From: Gp1-AA145 sp963757135
GTDB lineage: Bacteria > Acidobacteriota > Terriglobia > Terriglobales > Acidobacteriaceae
Length of the DNA stretch: 64,000 nt
Direction: 5' to 3'
Assembly (NCBI GenBank): GCA_963757135.1
Contig: CAVWQE010000006.1
Location: 310,001 to 374,000 of the forward strand
Of this stretch, positions 31,251 to 40,606 are shown piece by piece. The position numbers and the translations under genes were made by a program. How positions within the stretch are numbered: position 1 is the first letter of the stretch; each line of letters opens with the position of its first letter. The notes beneath the pieces were generated by a model that was not told where the DNA came from, searched no databases, and saw only the letters and a list, made by a program, of their open reading frames with translations.

Positions 31251-31781
31251 GTGCTGCAATCACATCAACGAATCCGATTTGAGCAATTGGTGCTGCCGCA
31301 TCTTGATGCCGGGGTAAACCTGGCGCGCTGGCTGCTGCGCAACCGCACTGACGCGGAGGATGTGGTGCAGGACTCTATGCTCCGCGCCTGCCGCTTCTTT
31401 GACGGTTTCCGCGGAGGCGATGCGCGTGCCTGGTTCCTGCAGATCGTGCGCAACGGATGCTACAGCTGGCTGGATAAAAATCGCCCCATGGAATTAATGA
31501 CCGAGTTCGACGAAGAGCTGCATTTGCGACCATCAGCTACTCCTGAAGCTCTGGCGACACAGGCGCGCGAGAAACAGCAACTTATGGAAGCGATCGAAAC
31601 CCTTCCGGCGCGCTCGCGTGAGGTGCTGGTGCTGCGCGAACTGGAAGAATGCTCTTATAAAGAGATCGCAGAAATCACAGGGATTCCCATGGGAACGGTG
31701 ATGTCTACCTTATCGAGAGCACGAGAACGCCTTCAGCGCATTTTAAGCAGTACAACCAAGGAGGCACCCCATGAGCTGTGA
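31251..31781 (+). CDS. ECF-family RNA polymerase sigma factor
   Basis: Alternative sigma factor (176 aa) with region 2 (DAEDVVQDSMLRACRFFDGF, ARAWFLQIVRNGCYSWL) and region 4 (LPARSREVLVLRELEECSYK, EIAEITGIPMGTVMSTLSRA). The start is set at GTG 31251, where homology begins; the longest frame adds 49 residues that run through the divergent promoter and overlap the phosphoesterase start. Its 3' end overlaps the anti-sigma gene by 11 bp, so they are coupled. The divergent exported phosphoesterase, cupredoxin and ferritin-like genes are likely targets, which points to an envelope or redox/metal stress response. Confidence 0.9.
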   Translation: MLQSHQRIRFEQLVLPHLDAGVNLARWLLRNRTDAEDVVQDSMLRACRFFDGFRGGDARAWFLQIVRNGCYSWLDKNRPMELMTEFDEELHLRPSATPEALATQAREKQQLMEAIETLPARSREVLVLRELEECSYKEIAEITGIPMGTVMSTLSRARERLQRILSSTTKEAPHEL

Positions 31782-32523
31782 CTTTTCGCCGGCGGCCGTG
31801 CACGGGTACCTTGACGGGGAGCTTGACGCGGTGCGCGCGGCCGATTTCGAGCGGCACCTGGAGGTCTGTACAGAGTGCCGGAATTCGCTGGAGCAGATGG
31901 AATCACTGCGCAGACGGATTAGACGAAGCGCACTGAGCGAGCACGCCTCCCCGCAATTTCGCGAACAGATCAGCCGGCAGCTGGGACTTGCTAAGAATGA
32001 CGCTCGACGGGCGGCATCCGGTTGGCGATGGCTCCTGGTTCCGGCCTTCGGATTGATGGCAGTGGCTGCCGTGTTCTGGGCCGCGCTCGTGTTGGTCCAA
32101 CCGCATACAGATTCGGCTCGCATTACTGCTGAACTCATCGACGCGCATGTGCGCTCGTTGCAGCCCGGACATCTTACGGACGTTATCTCGACCGATCAGC
32201 ACACCGTCAAACCATGGTTCGACGGAAAACTCGACTTTATTCCGCCGGTCACCGATTTTTCTGACCAGGGCTTCCCTTTGCAGGGCGGACGGCTCGACGT
32301 GGTAGATGGACACAGCGTGGCCGCTCTCATCTACGCGCGCCGCAAGCACACCATCAACCTGTTCATCTGGCCGGAAAGAGGGGCTGACGTTCTGTCGGGA
32401 ACTTCGGGGTCGCGCCAGGGCTACAACTGGTTGCTTTGGAAAAGAGGCGTGAACCGTTTCTGCCTGGTGTCCGATGTCTCATTGGCCGATCTTCACGAAT
32501 TGAAAGACCTCATCCAGCCGTGA
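31771..32523 (+). CDS. Membrane anti-sigma factor with zinc-finger (ZAS) domain
   Basis: Cognate regulator of the preceding ECF sigma factor (250 aa). The N-terminal ZAS motif is FERHLEVCTECRNSLEQM (HxxxCxxC, about residues 28-36). A single membrane helix follows at about 86-110 (WLLVPAFGLMAVAAVFWAAL). The periplasmic C-domain (about 115-250) contains KPWFDGKLDFIPPVTDFSDQ and GYNWLLWKRGVNRFCLVSDV, typical of acidobacterial anti-sigma proteins. GGAGG lies upstream of ATG 31771. The external part probably senses the envelope signal, or releases sigma when proteolysed. Confidence 0.92.
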   Translation: MSCDFSPAAVHGYLDGELDAVRAADFERHLEVCTECRNSLEQMESLRRRIRRSALSEHASPQFREQISRQLGLAKNDARRAASGWRWLLVPAFGLMAVAAVFWAALVLVQPHTDSARITAELIDAHVRSLQPGHLTDVISTDQHTVKPWFDGKLDFIPPVTDFSDQGFPLQGGRLDVVDGHSVAALIYARRKHTINLFIWPERGADVLSGTSGSRQGYNWLLWKRGVNRFCLVSDVSLADLHELKDLIQP

Positions 32524-32552
32524 ACGGAGCCTTTGTGAGAAGCTAGTGGCAC

Positions 32553-33863
32553 ATGGCTCCGCCCCACTCTCCACAAATCCAAACCGCTGGCGAAAAAGTT
32601 CAACGCTGGTGGGCGCGAGCCAGGACTTCTTTCTCATGGATGGTTGTAATCGCGTTCGTTCTGCGATTGGCCCTGATCATCGTTGGCCACACCTATAAAT
32701 TCAAAGTTTACGACAACGATTTCAGCTTCGGCTGGGAGATGGGACGCATTGGGCGAGCGATCGCTACCGGACATGGCTTCGCCGACCCCTTCGATGGTCA
32801 TACCGGGCCAACTGCGTGGGAGCCCCCTCTTTACCCATATCTGATCGGCGGAGTCTTTCGGCTTGCGGGAGTTTATTCACACGCATCAGCATTCATCCTT
32901 CTCAGCATAAACAGCATTTTCTCGGCGCTGACCTGCTTTCCCATATTTCTGATCGCGCGGAAATGCTTCACTGAAAAAGTCGCAGTTTGGACGGCATGGG
33001 CATGGGCACTGCTTCCGTCAGTGATGTACTGGTCCACGCGTTGGGTTTGGGAGACCAGCCTTGCAGCCTTTCTGCTGGCGCTGATCTTCTGGCTCACGCT
33101 CCAAATGGAGGAGCTTGAGGGCATGACGCCATGGATTGCCTTTGGCATACTGTGGGGCGTAGCAGGGTTGACCAACACTTCCCTGCTCGCGTTTCTGCCC
33201 GCCTCGGGATTGTGGGCCATGCATCGACGCTGGAAACGCGGCCGGCACGCTCTCGTCAGTGCATTCGTGGCTGCCGTTTTCTTCGCCGCCACCATCGCGC
33301 CCTGGCTGGTGCGCAATTACGAAACCTTCGGCAAGCTGATTTTCATCCGGTCGAATTTCGGAGCCGAGCTTCGTCTGGGCAACGGTCCCGGCGCCAACGG
33401 CACATGGATGTCATACATTCACCCTTCGCAGAGCGTCGTCGAAATGCGCCGTTATCAGGACCTCGGCGAGATCGGCTACGTTGCCGAGCGCAAGCGGGAA
33501 GCAGTCGCGTTTATCCGCGAAGACTGGGGCCGCTTCGCCTGGATCACCGTAAAGCGATTCATCTATTACTGGGGCGGCCTGCCCAGATCGTCCGAAATCC
33601 CGGTGCTGGCGCCGTTCAAGAATGCATTATTCCTGACATCATCCGTCCTCGCATTCTGGGGTCTTGGGCGCGCCCTGCGCAAGCAGCAACCCGGCGCATG
33701 GCTATTCCTTTGGCTCATTCTCAGCTACCCGGCGATTTACTACTTCGTTTTCCCCCATCCTCGCTATCGCCATCCCATTGAACCTGAGCTTGGAATTCTG
33801 ATCGTTTATGTGATCTCGGAAGCCGAACTCAAGCGGTCATCTGGCTCGCAAAAACCTGCCTAA
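32553..33863 (+). CDS. GT-C membrane glycosyltransferase (family 39-like)
   Basis: 436-aa polytopic membrane protein with about nine or ten helices. The long first external loop carries acidic residues (YDNDFSFGWEMGRIGRAIAT; GPTAWEPPLYPYLIGGVF), as in the PMT/ArnT-like GT-C fold. Such enzymes move sugars from polyprenyl-phosphate donors to periplasmic acceptors. It ends near FPHPRYRHPIEPELGILIVY, a motif shared by this group. It starts 29 bp after the anti-sigma gene and may be cotranscribed. Donor and acceptor are unknown. Confidence 0.85.
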   Translation: MAPPHSPQIQTAGEKVQRWWARARTSFSWMVVIAFVLRLALIIVGHTYKFKVYDNDFSFGWEMGRIGRAIATGHGFADPFDGHTGPTAWEPPLYPYLIGGVFRLAGVYSHASAFILLSINSIFSALTCFPIFLIARKCFTEKVAVWTAWAWALLPSVMYWSTRWVWETSLAAFLLALIFWLTLQMEELEGMTPWIAFGILWGVAGLTNTSLLAFLPASGLWAMHRRWKRGRHALVSAFVAAVFFAATIAPWLVRNYETFGKLIFIRSNFGAELRLGNGPGANGTWMSYIHPSQSVVEMRRYQDLGEIGYVAERKREAVAFIREDWGRFAWITVKRFIYYWGGLPRSSEIPVLAPFKNALFLTSSVLAFWGLGRALRKQQPGAWLFLWLILSYPAIYYFVFPHPRYRHPIEPELGILIVYVISEAELKRSSGSQKPA

Positions 33864-33905
33864 CCAATCTCATCGACCCCCGTCTAAGAGACATCTGGAG
33901 GATTT

Positions 33906-34769
33906 ATGCAAAAGGACCGCCGAATTGTTACCTGGGCAGGCGTCATCTCTGGCGTATTTCTAGCCCTGTTGCTGAATGTTGCTTTGGCGCATGGCTCGGA
34001 CAGGAATAACTTCGTAACCGAAGAATTCCATCAGACCTATCCGCTGGCGGCCAATGGACGAGTTGATTTGTCGAACATCAACGGCTCGGTCCACATCACT
34101 GCCTGGGACCAGAACCAGGTGAAAGTGGACGCCATCAAGCGCGCCGACGACGCCGACGGCCTAAAGAGAATGGACATTCGCGTCGACGCTCATCCGGATA
34201 CGTTGACTATTGAAACCAAATATCACCAGGATGACGACAACTGGGGCCGCGGCAATCATATGTCCGAAGTCGAATACACCCTGACGGTACCGCGCACGGC
34301 CCGGCTCGACGAGATCAAGTTGATCAACGGCGGTCTGGATGTCACCGGAGTGAACGGCGAAGTGCGGGCGTCATGCATCAATGGCAAGCTTGTGGCGAAG
34401 GGACTCGCCGGCGATTCGAAGCTGTCAACTATCAACGGGCCGCTGGAAGCGAACTTCGAAAACTTGCGCGCCACGCGCATCGAATTGTCCTCGGTGAATG
34501 GCCCGGTGCGCCTGCTGCTGCCCTCAGACGCGAAAGCCAGAATTGAGGCCACGACTGTGCATGGCGGCATCGACAATGACTTCGGGCTGCACACCAATAA
34601 TCACCGCTTTGTCGGCCACGATTTAAAGGGAGAACTCGGCGGCGGTGGGGTGCAGATCAGACTTTCTAACGTGAACGGGCCGATCGATGTGCGTCACGCC
34701 AACGATGGACGCACGCTGAGTCCCGCGAAGAATACCGGCGGTCGTGACGACGACGGCGATGAGATCTAG
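33906..34769 (+). CDS. DUF4097-family exported beta-repeat protein
   Basis: 287-aa secreted or surface protein: a signal peptide (VISGVFLALLLNVALAHG) then a right-handed beta-repeat body built from copies of the pattern 'V-N-G-x-(V/I)' (NGRVDLSNINGSVHITAWDQ, GLDVTGVNGEVRASCINGKL, IELSSVNGPVRLLL, IRLSNVNGPIDVRHAN). This is the DUF4097/adhesin-like repeat. GGAGG precedes the ATG at 6 nt. The stop codon overlaps the stop of the convergent aminotransferase within CTAG. Role unknown. Confidence 0.88.
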   Translation: MQKDRRIVTWAGVISGVFLALLLNVALAHGSDRNNFVTEEFHQTYPLAANGRVDLSNINGSVHITAWDQNQVKVDAIKRADDADGLKRMDIRVDAHPDTLTIETKYHQDDDNWGRGNHMSEVEYTLTVPRTARLDEIKLINGGLDVTGVNGEVRASCINGKLVAKGLAGDSKLSTINGPLEANFENLRATRIELSSVNGPVRLLLPSDAKARIEATTVHGGIDNDFGLHTNNHRFVGHDLKGELGGGGVQIRLSNVNGPIDVRHANDGRTLSPAKNTGGRDDDGDEI

Positions 34770-36061
34770 ACGGCAGCCGGCTGCGCAACTTCCGCCAGCG
34801 CGGTAGCGAACGCAGCCAGGGCTTGATCAATCTGTTCTTGGGTGATGATGAGCGGCGGCTGGAAACGGACGACATTGCCATAAACGCCGCCGACCCCAAC
34901 CAGCACGCCCTGCTTAAGCAGTGAATCTCGGATGGCTTCGGCTTCGGTATTTGCAGGAGTCAGCTTTTCGTCGCGCACCAACTCAACACCAATCATTAAA
35001 CCAAGGCCTCGCACTTCGCCGATCAGCGGATTCTGCTTCTGCAACTCGCGCAGCTTTTTCATCGTGTACTCGCCGGTTTCAGTCGCTTTCGCCGGTAGAT
35101 TCTCTTCTTGCATGAACGCAATGTTGGCGAGCGAGGCCGCGCACGACACCGGATTTCCGCCAAAAGTTGAAAGGTGATCGCCCGGCTTGTAGGCGGCAGC
35201 AATTTCCGTCCGCGTAGTAAACGCGCTGAGCGGGAATCCGTCGGCGATGCCTTTAGCAGTAACTAAAATGTCCGGATCAACACCGTAATGCTCAATGGCG
35301 AACATCTTTCCCGTACGCCCGAAGCCGGACTGCACTTCGTCGGCGATAAACAGAATTCCGTGTTGATCGAGGACTTTCTTGATCTCCCGGAAATAATTCT
35401 TCGGCGGCACCACAATTCCGCCTTCCCCGAGCACTGGCTCAGCAATAAACGCGGCCACGTCACCCGAGGTCTCGTAACGAATTACGTCGTCCAGGCACTT
35501 GGCGCAATGCCGGGCACACTGCTCAGGATCATCCGGCCAGAGTGACCGATAAGCGTAAGGTGCTGGCGCGAAAGCTATACCTGGTGCATAGGGTCCCCCG
35601 CGCTTCTTGCGTCCTTGATTGCCGGTTATGCTGAGCGTGCCCCAGGTGCGTCCGTGGAAACTAGTTTGCAGTGCGATGAATTCGTGCTTGCCTGAATAAA
35701 GGCGCGCAAGCTTCATCGCGCCTTCAATCGCTTCAGCGCCACTGTTGGCAAAAAATGTCTTTGTAAGGCCACGCGGCGCAATTTGCGCAATCTTCTCGGC
35801 CAGATCCGCTACTGGCTTGGCGTGATAAATGTACGAAGCGCAATGAATCAGCTTGTCCATTTGCGCTTTTGCGGCGGCAACCACTTTGGGATTGTTGTGT
35901 CCGGCGTTAACGACCGATATCCCGGAGAAGCAGTCGAGGTATTCACGGCCGGTGTCGTCCCATACCTGCGCGCCGCTGGCGTGATCAATGACGATAGGCA
36001 CGACAGACTTGACGAAACCGGTCATTACGTAGTCTTTGTATTTTTGGATGGTGTCGGACAT
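34766..36061 (-). CDS. Class III PLP aminotransferase (omega-amino acid type)
   Basis: 431-aa fold-type I aminotransferase. PLP-binding features: FFANSGAEAIEGAMKLARLY, FIALQTSFHGRTWGTLS, LFIADEVQSGFGRTGKMFAI (Asp of the PLP pyridine), VTAKGIADGFPLSAF (Schiff-base Lys) and STFGGNPVSCAA. It resembles the GABA / alanine-glyoxylate (AGXT2-like) group acting on omega-amino groups. ATG 36061 is used; the longest frame extends into an AT-rich repeat. It is the last gene of the leftward six-gene cluster, 104 bp after the methylmalonate-semialdehyde dehydrogenase, which could use its semialdehyde product (for example from beta-alanine or 3-aminoisobutyrate). Confidence 0.88.
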   Translation of the reverse strand: MSDTIQKYKDYVMTGFVKSVVPIVIDHASGAQVWDDTGREYLDCFSGISVVNAGHNNPKVVAAAKAQMDKLIHCASYIYHAKPVADLAEKIAQIAPRGLTKTFFANSGAEAIEGAMKLARLYSGKHEFIALQTSFHGRTWGTLSITGNQGRKKRGGPYAPGIAFAPAPYAYRSLWPDDPEQCARHCAKCLDDVIRYETSGDVAAFIAEPVLGEGGIVVPPKNYFREIKKVLDQHGILFIADEVQSGFGRTGKMFAIEHYGVDPDILVTAKGIADGFPLSAFTTRTEIAAAYKPGDHLSTFGGNPVSCAASLANIAFMQEENLPAKATETGEYTMKKLRELQKQNPLIGEVRGLGLMIGVELVRDEKLTPANTEAEAIRDSLLKQGVLVGVGGVYGNVVRFQPPLIITQEQIDQALAAFATALAEVAQPAAV

Positions 36062-36065
36062 AAAA

Positions 36066-36165
36066 AATTTGTAATTGGGTAAACTGGTAATTGGAAACCC
36101 CGCGCACACGGCCGCACTGCGATTCAATTACACAATTACTCAATTTCACAATTACCCAATGATCA
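36066..36165. repeat. 'CAATTACCCAATT' AT-rich inverted repeat
   Basis: TGTAATTGGGTAAACTGGTA and ACTCAATTTCACAATTACCC are two arms in opposite orientation in the gap between mmsA and the class III aminotransferase. Similar short word-like repeats occur at 14385-14405 and 39083-39112. Confidence 0.5.
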
Positions 36166-37659
36166 TCAAAACTTCCTTGAGTGTTCTGCCGCCCAACGCT
36201 CGACAACAACTTTCTTTTCTGTATAGAACTCGACCGCGTCGCGTCCCTGGCCGTGCTGTACGCCGAAGAAACTGTCTTTCCAGCCGCTAAACGGAAAATA
36301 GGCCATGGGCGCGGCCACGCCGATGTTGATTCCAATATTTCCCGCAGGCGCCTCGTAGCGAAAACGTCGCGCTGCGGCGCCACTCGAAGTAAACAGCGAT
36401 GCCTGATTGCCGTAGGCGCTGCGCTCCAGAAACGCGAGGGCGTCACCCAGGCTGTCGGCGTGGACAAGACTCAGAACAGGGCCAAAAATCTCCGTATCCG
36501 CGAGTTCACTGTTCGCCGGAAGCGCGTCAAGCACAGTCGGCTTCACAAAATTACCGCTAACACCGCTCACGCTTTTTGCCTGCCTGCCGTCGAGCAATAG
36601 CTTCGCGCCCTCGCGCGTGCCCGCTTCAATCAGTGATTCAACTCGCGATTTGCTCTGGGGAGTGATCACCGGCCCCATCTGCACGCCTTCATCGAGTCCG
36701 TTTCCAACTCGCAGGGATGCCGCAGCCTCCGTGATGGAGTCGCGAAATACTTTCTGCGCATCGCCCACAGTAACCGCAACCGAGACGGCCAGGCAGCGTT
36801 GCCCTGCACATCCGAACGCGCTGTCGCTGATGATCTGTGTCGCCATCTTCATGTCAGCATCGGGAAGCACTATCACGTGGTTCTTCGCGCCGCCCTGGCA
36901 CTGCGCCCGCTTGCCATTCGCTCCCGCACGAGCGTAGATATATTTCGCAACCGGAGTCGATCCCACGAAGCTGATGGCGCGAACCTTGGGATGATCGAGC
37001 AGCGTGTCCACTGCAGACTTGCCGCCGTTCACCAAGTTCACCACTCCTTTGGGCAAGCCCGTCTGTTCGAGCAGTTCGAACGCGCGCTGCATGGTCAGAG
37101 GAACTCGTTCCGAGGGCTTCATCACCAGCGTGTTTCCGCAGGCAATTGCGTAAGGCAGAAACCAGAACGGAATCATGCCGGGAAAATTGAATGGCGTGAT
37201 CGCGGCAACCACTCCGAGCGGCTGCCGGATCATGGTTTCATCGATGCCACGGGCGACGTCCTCCAAATTGTAGCCCTGCATCATCATGGGAATGCCGCAG
37301 GCGACTTCGACATTCTCGATCGCGCGGCGGAGCTCGGCCTTCGATTCGGCGAATGTCTTGCCGTTTTCCAGAGTGATGATGCGCGCCAGTTCGTCTATAT
37401 GCTGTTCGAGCAGCATTTTCAACTTGAACAGCGGTTGAATGCGATCTTCAGGCGGCGTGCGCCGCCATGCCGGATAAGCGGCCGCGGCGGCCTCGATCGC
37501 AGCGCCGACTTTGTCATTCGACGAAAGAGGGACGCTGGCCAATGCCTCACCAGTCGCAGGATTCAAAACATCCTGCCATTCAGTAGAAGAGGATTCTTGC
37601 CATTCGCCGTTGACGTAATTAGGAATGCGGGTGAGCGTGGGGGCTGCAAGTGTTGTCAT
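36166..37659 (-). CDS. mmsA: CoA-acylating methylmalonate-semialdehyde dehydrogenase
   Basis: Oxidises malonate or methylmalonate semialdehyde with CoA and NAD to acetyl-CoA or propionyl-CoA plus CO2; used for valine, beta-alanine, pyrimidine and inositol breakdown. Landmarks: VAAITPFNFPGMIPFWFLPY, GNTLVMKPSERVPLTMQRAF, catalytic Cys in DSAFGCAGQRCLAVS, and FPFSGWKDSFFG near the C-terminus, all typical of the CoA-acylating subgroup. Length of 497 aa fits. It lies between two omega-aminotransferases, which could feed it semialdehydes. Confidence 0.93.
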   Translation of the reverse strand: MTTLAAPTLTRIPNYVNGEWQESSSTEWQDVLNPATGEALASVPLSSNDKVGAAIEAAAAAYPAWRRTPPEDRIQPLFKLKMLLEQHIDELARIITLENGKTFAESKAELRRAIENVEVACGIPMMMQGYNLEDVARGIDETMIRQPLGVVAAITPFNFPGMIPFWFLPYAIACGNTLVMKPSERVPLTMQRAFELLEQTGLPKGVVNLVNGGKSAVDTLLDHPKVRAISFVGSTPVAKYIYARAGANGKRAQCQGGAKNHVIVLPDADMKMATQIISDSAFGCAGQRCLAVSVAVTVGDAQKVFRDSITEAAASLRVGNGLDEGVQMGPVITPQSKSRVESLIEAGTREGAKLLLDGRQAKSVSGVSGNFVKPTVLDALPANSELADTEIFGPVLSLVHADSLGDALAFLERSAYGNQASLFTSSGAAARRFRYEAPAGNIGINIGVAAPMAYFPFSGWKDSFFGVQHGQGRDAVEFYTEKKVVVERWAAEHSRKF

Positions 37660-37692
37660 TAACTTAGATCTTTCTCAAATCTGATGTGTGAG

Positions 37693-39060
37693 TCAGTTTG
37701 CGGCCATTTCGGCCACAGCCGTTCGCATTCCACTAACGGACGCTAACGCGCTCTCCAGAATACCAAGCGCTTCGTCCATCTGCTCGTCGGTGATCACCAG
37801 CGGCACCAGCACACGGATTACGTTGCCGTAGCTTCCGGCAGTGATCGTGATCAAACCATGCTCATAGCAGTGTTTTGTAATTTGCTTCGTCTGATCCGGC
37901 GCCGGTTCGCGGCTCTCGCGTGACTTCACCAGTTCGATTGCCTGCATAGCCCCGAGGCCGCGAACTTCTCCAATTAATTCGAATCGCGACTGCCAGGCGT
38001 TTGCTCGACGGCTGAAACGTTCGCCGATCTCATTTGCCCTGGAAAGCAGATTGTCACTTTCCAAAATGTCGATGACCGCGTTCGCGGCGGCGCACGCCAG
38101 CGGATTCCCCGCGAAAGTGCCGCCCAGACCGCCGGGGACAGGCGCATCCATAATTTCCGAGCGCCCAGTAACGGCAGCGAGCGGCAAGCCGCCGCCGAGC
38201 GACTTGGCAGTGACGACCATGTCGGGTTCGATTCCGTAATGTTCGCTGGCAAACATCTTTCCAGTACGCCCGAAACCGCTCTGCACTTCGTCGGCGATAA
38301 AAAGCACACCGTGTTTGTGGCAGATATCCATCAGGATGCGGAAGAATTCAGGTGGCGGCGCAACAAAGCCACCTTCACCGAGCACCGGTTCAGCAATCAC
38401 CGCGGCAACGTCTTCAGAAGCAACCACGCGATTGAAAGTGTCCTCAAGATGGCGCGCGCAATAAACATCGCATGACGGATATTTCAGCGAGTACGAACAA
38501 CGGTAGCAGTAGCCGTATGGAATGCGATAAACGTCAGATGGAAACGGAGCAAATCCGGCTTTGTAAGGATGCGTCTTGCTGGTAAGCGCCAGCGCCATCA
38601 TGGTGCGCCCATGAAAGGCATCTTCGAACGCGATGATCCCCGGGCGGCTAGTGTGGGCGCGAGCAATTTTGACGGCATTTTCAACCGCTTCGGCGCCGGT
38701 GTTCAGAAGAATTGTCTTCTTCAGAAACTTGCCCGGCGTGATGCGATTCATTCGCTCGGCCAGCCGCACGTACTCCTCGTAGGGCGTGACCTGCGCGCAG
38801 GTATGCAGAAAATTTTGCAATTGCGATTCAATCGCCGAAAGCACTGTCTTATTGCGATGGCCGGTATTGATACAGCCGATTCCTCCAGCGAAATCGAGAA
38901 AGCGATTGCCGTCCACGTCTTCAAGCCATGCGTCCTGGGCACGCGCAACGTACACCGGCGTAGCGTGCGAAAGGCCGCGAGGCACAGCTCTGTCGCGCCG
39001 CTCTGCGAGCGCTTTCGATTTCGGACCAGGAACGCTGGTCTTTAGCTGAATCACTCCCAT
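37693..39060 (-). CDS. gabT: 4-aminobutyrate aminotransferase (GabT-like)
   Basis: 455-aa class III PLP enzyme that most resembles bacterial GABA transaminase: RAVPRGLSHATPVYVARAQD, FAGGIGCINTGHRNKTVL, LNTGAEAVENAVKIARAHTS, FEDAFHGRTMMALALTSKTH, LFIADEVQSGFGRTGKMFAS, VTAKSLGGGLPLAAVTG (Schiff-base Lys) and GGLGGTFAGNPLACAAANAV. It would convert GABA and 2-oxoglutarate to succinic semialdehyde and glutamate. It lies 33 bp from mmsA and 53 bp from the aldehyde dehydrogenase, so it is probably in one operon with them. Confidence 0.9.
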   Translation of the reverse strand: MGVIQLKTSVPGPKSKALAERRDRAVPRGLSHATPVYVARAQDAWLEDVDGNRFLDFAGGIGCINTGHRNKTVLSAIESQLQNFLHTCAQVTPYEEYVRLAERMNRITPGKFLKKTILLNTGAEAVENAVKIARAHTSRPGIIAFEDAFHGRTMMALALTSKTHPYKAGFAPFPSDVYRIPYGYCYRCSYSLKYPSCDVYCARHLEDTFNRVVASEDVAAVIAEPVLGEGGFVAPPPEFFRILMDICHKHGVLFIADEVQSGFGRTGKMFASEHYGIEPDMVVTAKSLGGGLPLAAVTGRSEIMDAPVPGGLGGTFAGNPLACAAANAVIDILESDNLLSRANEIGERFSRRANAWQSRFELIGEVRGLGAMQAIELVKSRESREPAPDQTKQITKHCYEHGLITITAGSYGNVIRVLVPLVITDEQMDEALGILESALASVSGMRTAVAEMAAN

Positions 39061-39113
39061 TTGTTCTCTTTACGGCCCGGTGTTACTGGCGACTGACAAC
39101 TAGCAACTGCTTT

Positions 39114-40595
39114 TCAGTACCACCCGATCGGCTGCTCGTTCAAATTGATGTGCACTTGCTTGGTCTCGAGATACTCCTCGATCCCCCACGGTCCTAGCTC
39201 GCGGCCGAAGCCCGATTGCTTGTATCCGCCCCAGGGGGCTTCGACATAGGTCGGCTGCATGTGATTGACCCAAACAATCCCCGCGCGCAGTGATTTCACT
39301 ACACGAAAAGCTTTGAAAATGTCGCGCGTCCACACCGCGGCTGCCAGGCCGTACGGCGAGTCATTGGCAATCTTCAACGCATCCTTTTCGTCTTCAAACG
39401 AAATCACCGATGCGACCGGGCCAAAAATTTCCTCGCGAGCGATGCGAGCGTTATTGTCAACGTCATAGAAAATCGTCGGCTCGACGTAGTACCCTTTGGA
39501 GAATTTCTCAGCCCGGCCGCCGCCGATCGCGACCTTTCCCTCGCTTTTTCCCAAATCCTGGTACGAGCGCACACGGTCGTATTGATCTTTGCTGACCAAC
39601 GGGCCCATCTTGGTTTCGCGCTGGAGCGGCGGGCCCAGCTTGATGCTGCGGGCTTTTTCGGCCATGGCGTCGACAAACTTTTTATAGATACTCTTCTGAA
39701 CGAGAATCCGGCTGCCGGCGGAACACACTTCTCCCTGATTGATGAACACGCCAAACAGAGCGCCATCGATAGCGGCTTCGAAATCGGCGTCGGCGAAGAA
39801 GATATTCGGCGACTTCCCTCCGAGCTCAAGGGTTACCCGCTTCACCGTGTCGGCAGCCTGCTTGACGATGATCTTGCCGACTTCAGCGCTGCCGGTGAAG
39901 GCGATCTTGTTCACGTCAGGATGTTTGACCAGGGGCGCGCCGCAAGTCTCCCCGAAGCCAGTAATGATGTTGACCACTCCGGGCGGAAGTCCGACTTCGG
40001 AAAACCAGTTGGCCATTTCGAGAGCAGTGAGAGGCGTCTGCTCCGCCGGTTTAAGAACACAGGTGCAGCCGGCGGCGAGCGCCGGCGCCAGCTTCCACGC
40101 CGCCATGAGCAGCGGGTAGTTCCAGGGAATAATCTGTCCCGCGACGCCGATCGGTTCCTTGAGTGTCAGGCTGACAGCGTTATCCGGGACTGGATTCACG
40201 TAGCCTAGAATTTTCGTCGCCAGGCCGCCGTAATATTCGAAGCACGTCGCCACATCATTGATATCAAATTCAGCTTCGACGATCGGCTTGCCGGTGTTTC
40301 GGCATTCGAGCTCAGCCAGCAGGTTTAAATTCTGGCGGATCTTCTCGGCGAGACGGAACAGTATGCGGCCGCGTTCCTGGTGCGTCGTGGTTGCCCACGG
40401 GCCTTCGTCAAACGCCGCTCTGGCCGCGGCAACCGCCCGATTTACGTCTTCGGCGTTCGCGTCAGGAACCTGCGCGATGACTTCTTCGGTGGCCGGGTCA
40501 TAAACCGGGAACGTTTTGTTCGACTTGCTTTCGACCCACTCGCCATTAACAAAAAGTTTGTAGGTCTTCACGTCGGTTGCAACTCCGGCTGGCAT
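39114..40595 (-). CDS. NAD-dependent aldehyde dehydrogenase (betaine/amino-aldehyde type)
   Basis: 493-aa ALDH. Conserved parts: GQIIPWNYPLLMAAWKLAPA, LKPAEQTPLTALEMANWFSE, VTLELGGKSPNIFFADAD (catalytic Glu) and FGVFINQGEVCSAGSRI (catalytic Cys). EEIFGPVASVISFED and APWGGYKQSGFGRELGPWGI complete the fold. The pattern fits the betaine-aldehyde / gamma-aminobutyraldehyde / PuuC-like group rather than the CoA-acylating one. In this cluster it could oxidise succinic semialdehyde or an amino-aldehyde precursor. It lies 11 bp after the permease gene. Confidence 0.9.
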   Translation of the reverse strand: MPAGVATDVKTYKLFVNGEWVESKSNKTFPVYDPATEEVIAQVPDANAEDVNRAVAAARAAFDEGPWATTTHQERGRILFRLAEKIRQNLNLLAELECRNTGKPIVEAEFDINDVATCFEYYGGLATKILGYVNPVPDNAVSLTLKEPIGVAGQIIPWNYPLLMAAWKLAPALAAGCTCVLKPAEQTPLTALEMANWFSEVGLPPGVVNIITGFGETCGAPLVKHPDVNKIAFTGSAEVGKIIVKQAADTVKRVTLELGGKSPNIFFADADFEAAIDGALFGVFINQGEVCSAGSRILVQKSIYKKFVDAMAEKARSIKLGPPLQRETKMGPLVSKDQYDRVRSYQDLGKSEGKVAIGGGRAEKFSKGYYVEPTIFYDVDNNARIAREEIFGPVASVISFEDEKDALKIANDSPYGLAAAVWTRDIFKAFRVVKSLRAGIVWVNHMQPTYVEAPWGGYKQSGFGRELGPWGIEEYLETKQVHINLNEQPIGWY

Positions 40596-40606
40596 CGAGC
40601 ACCTCC

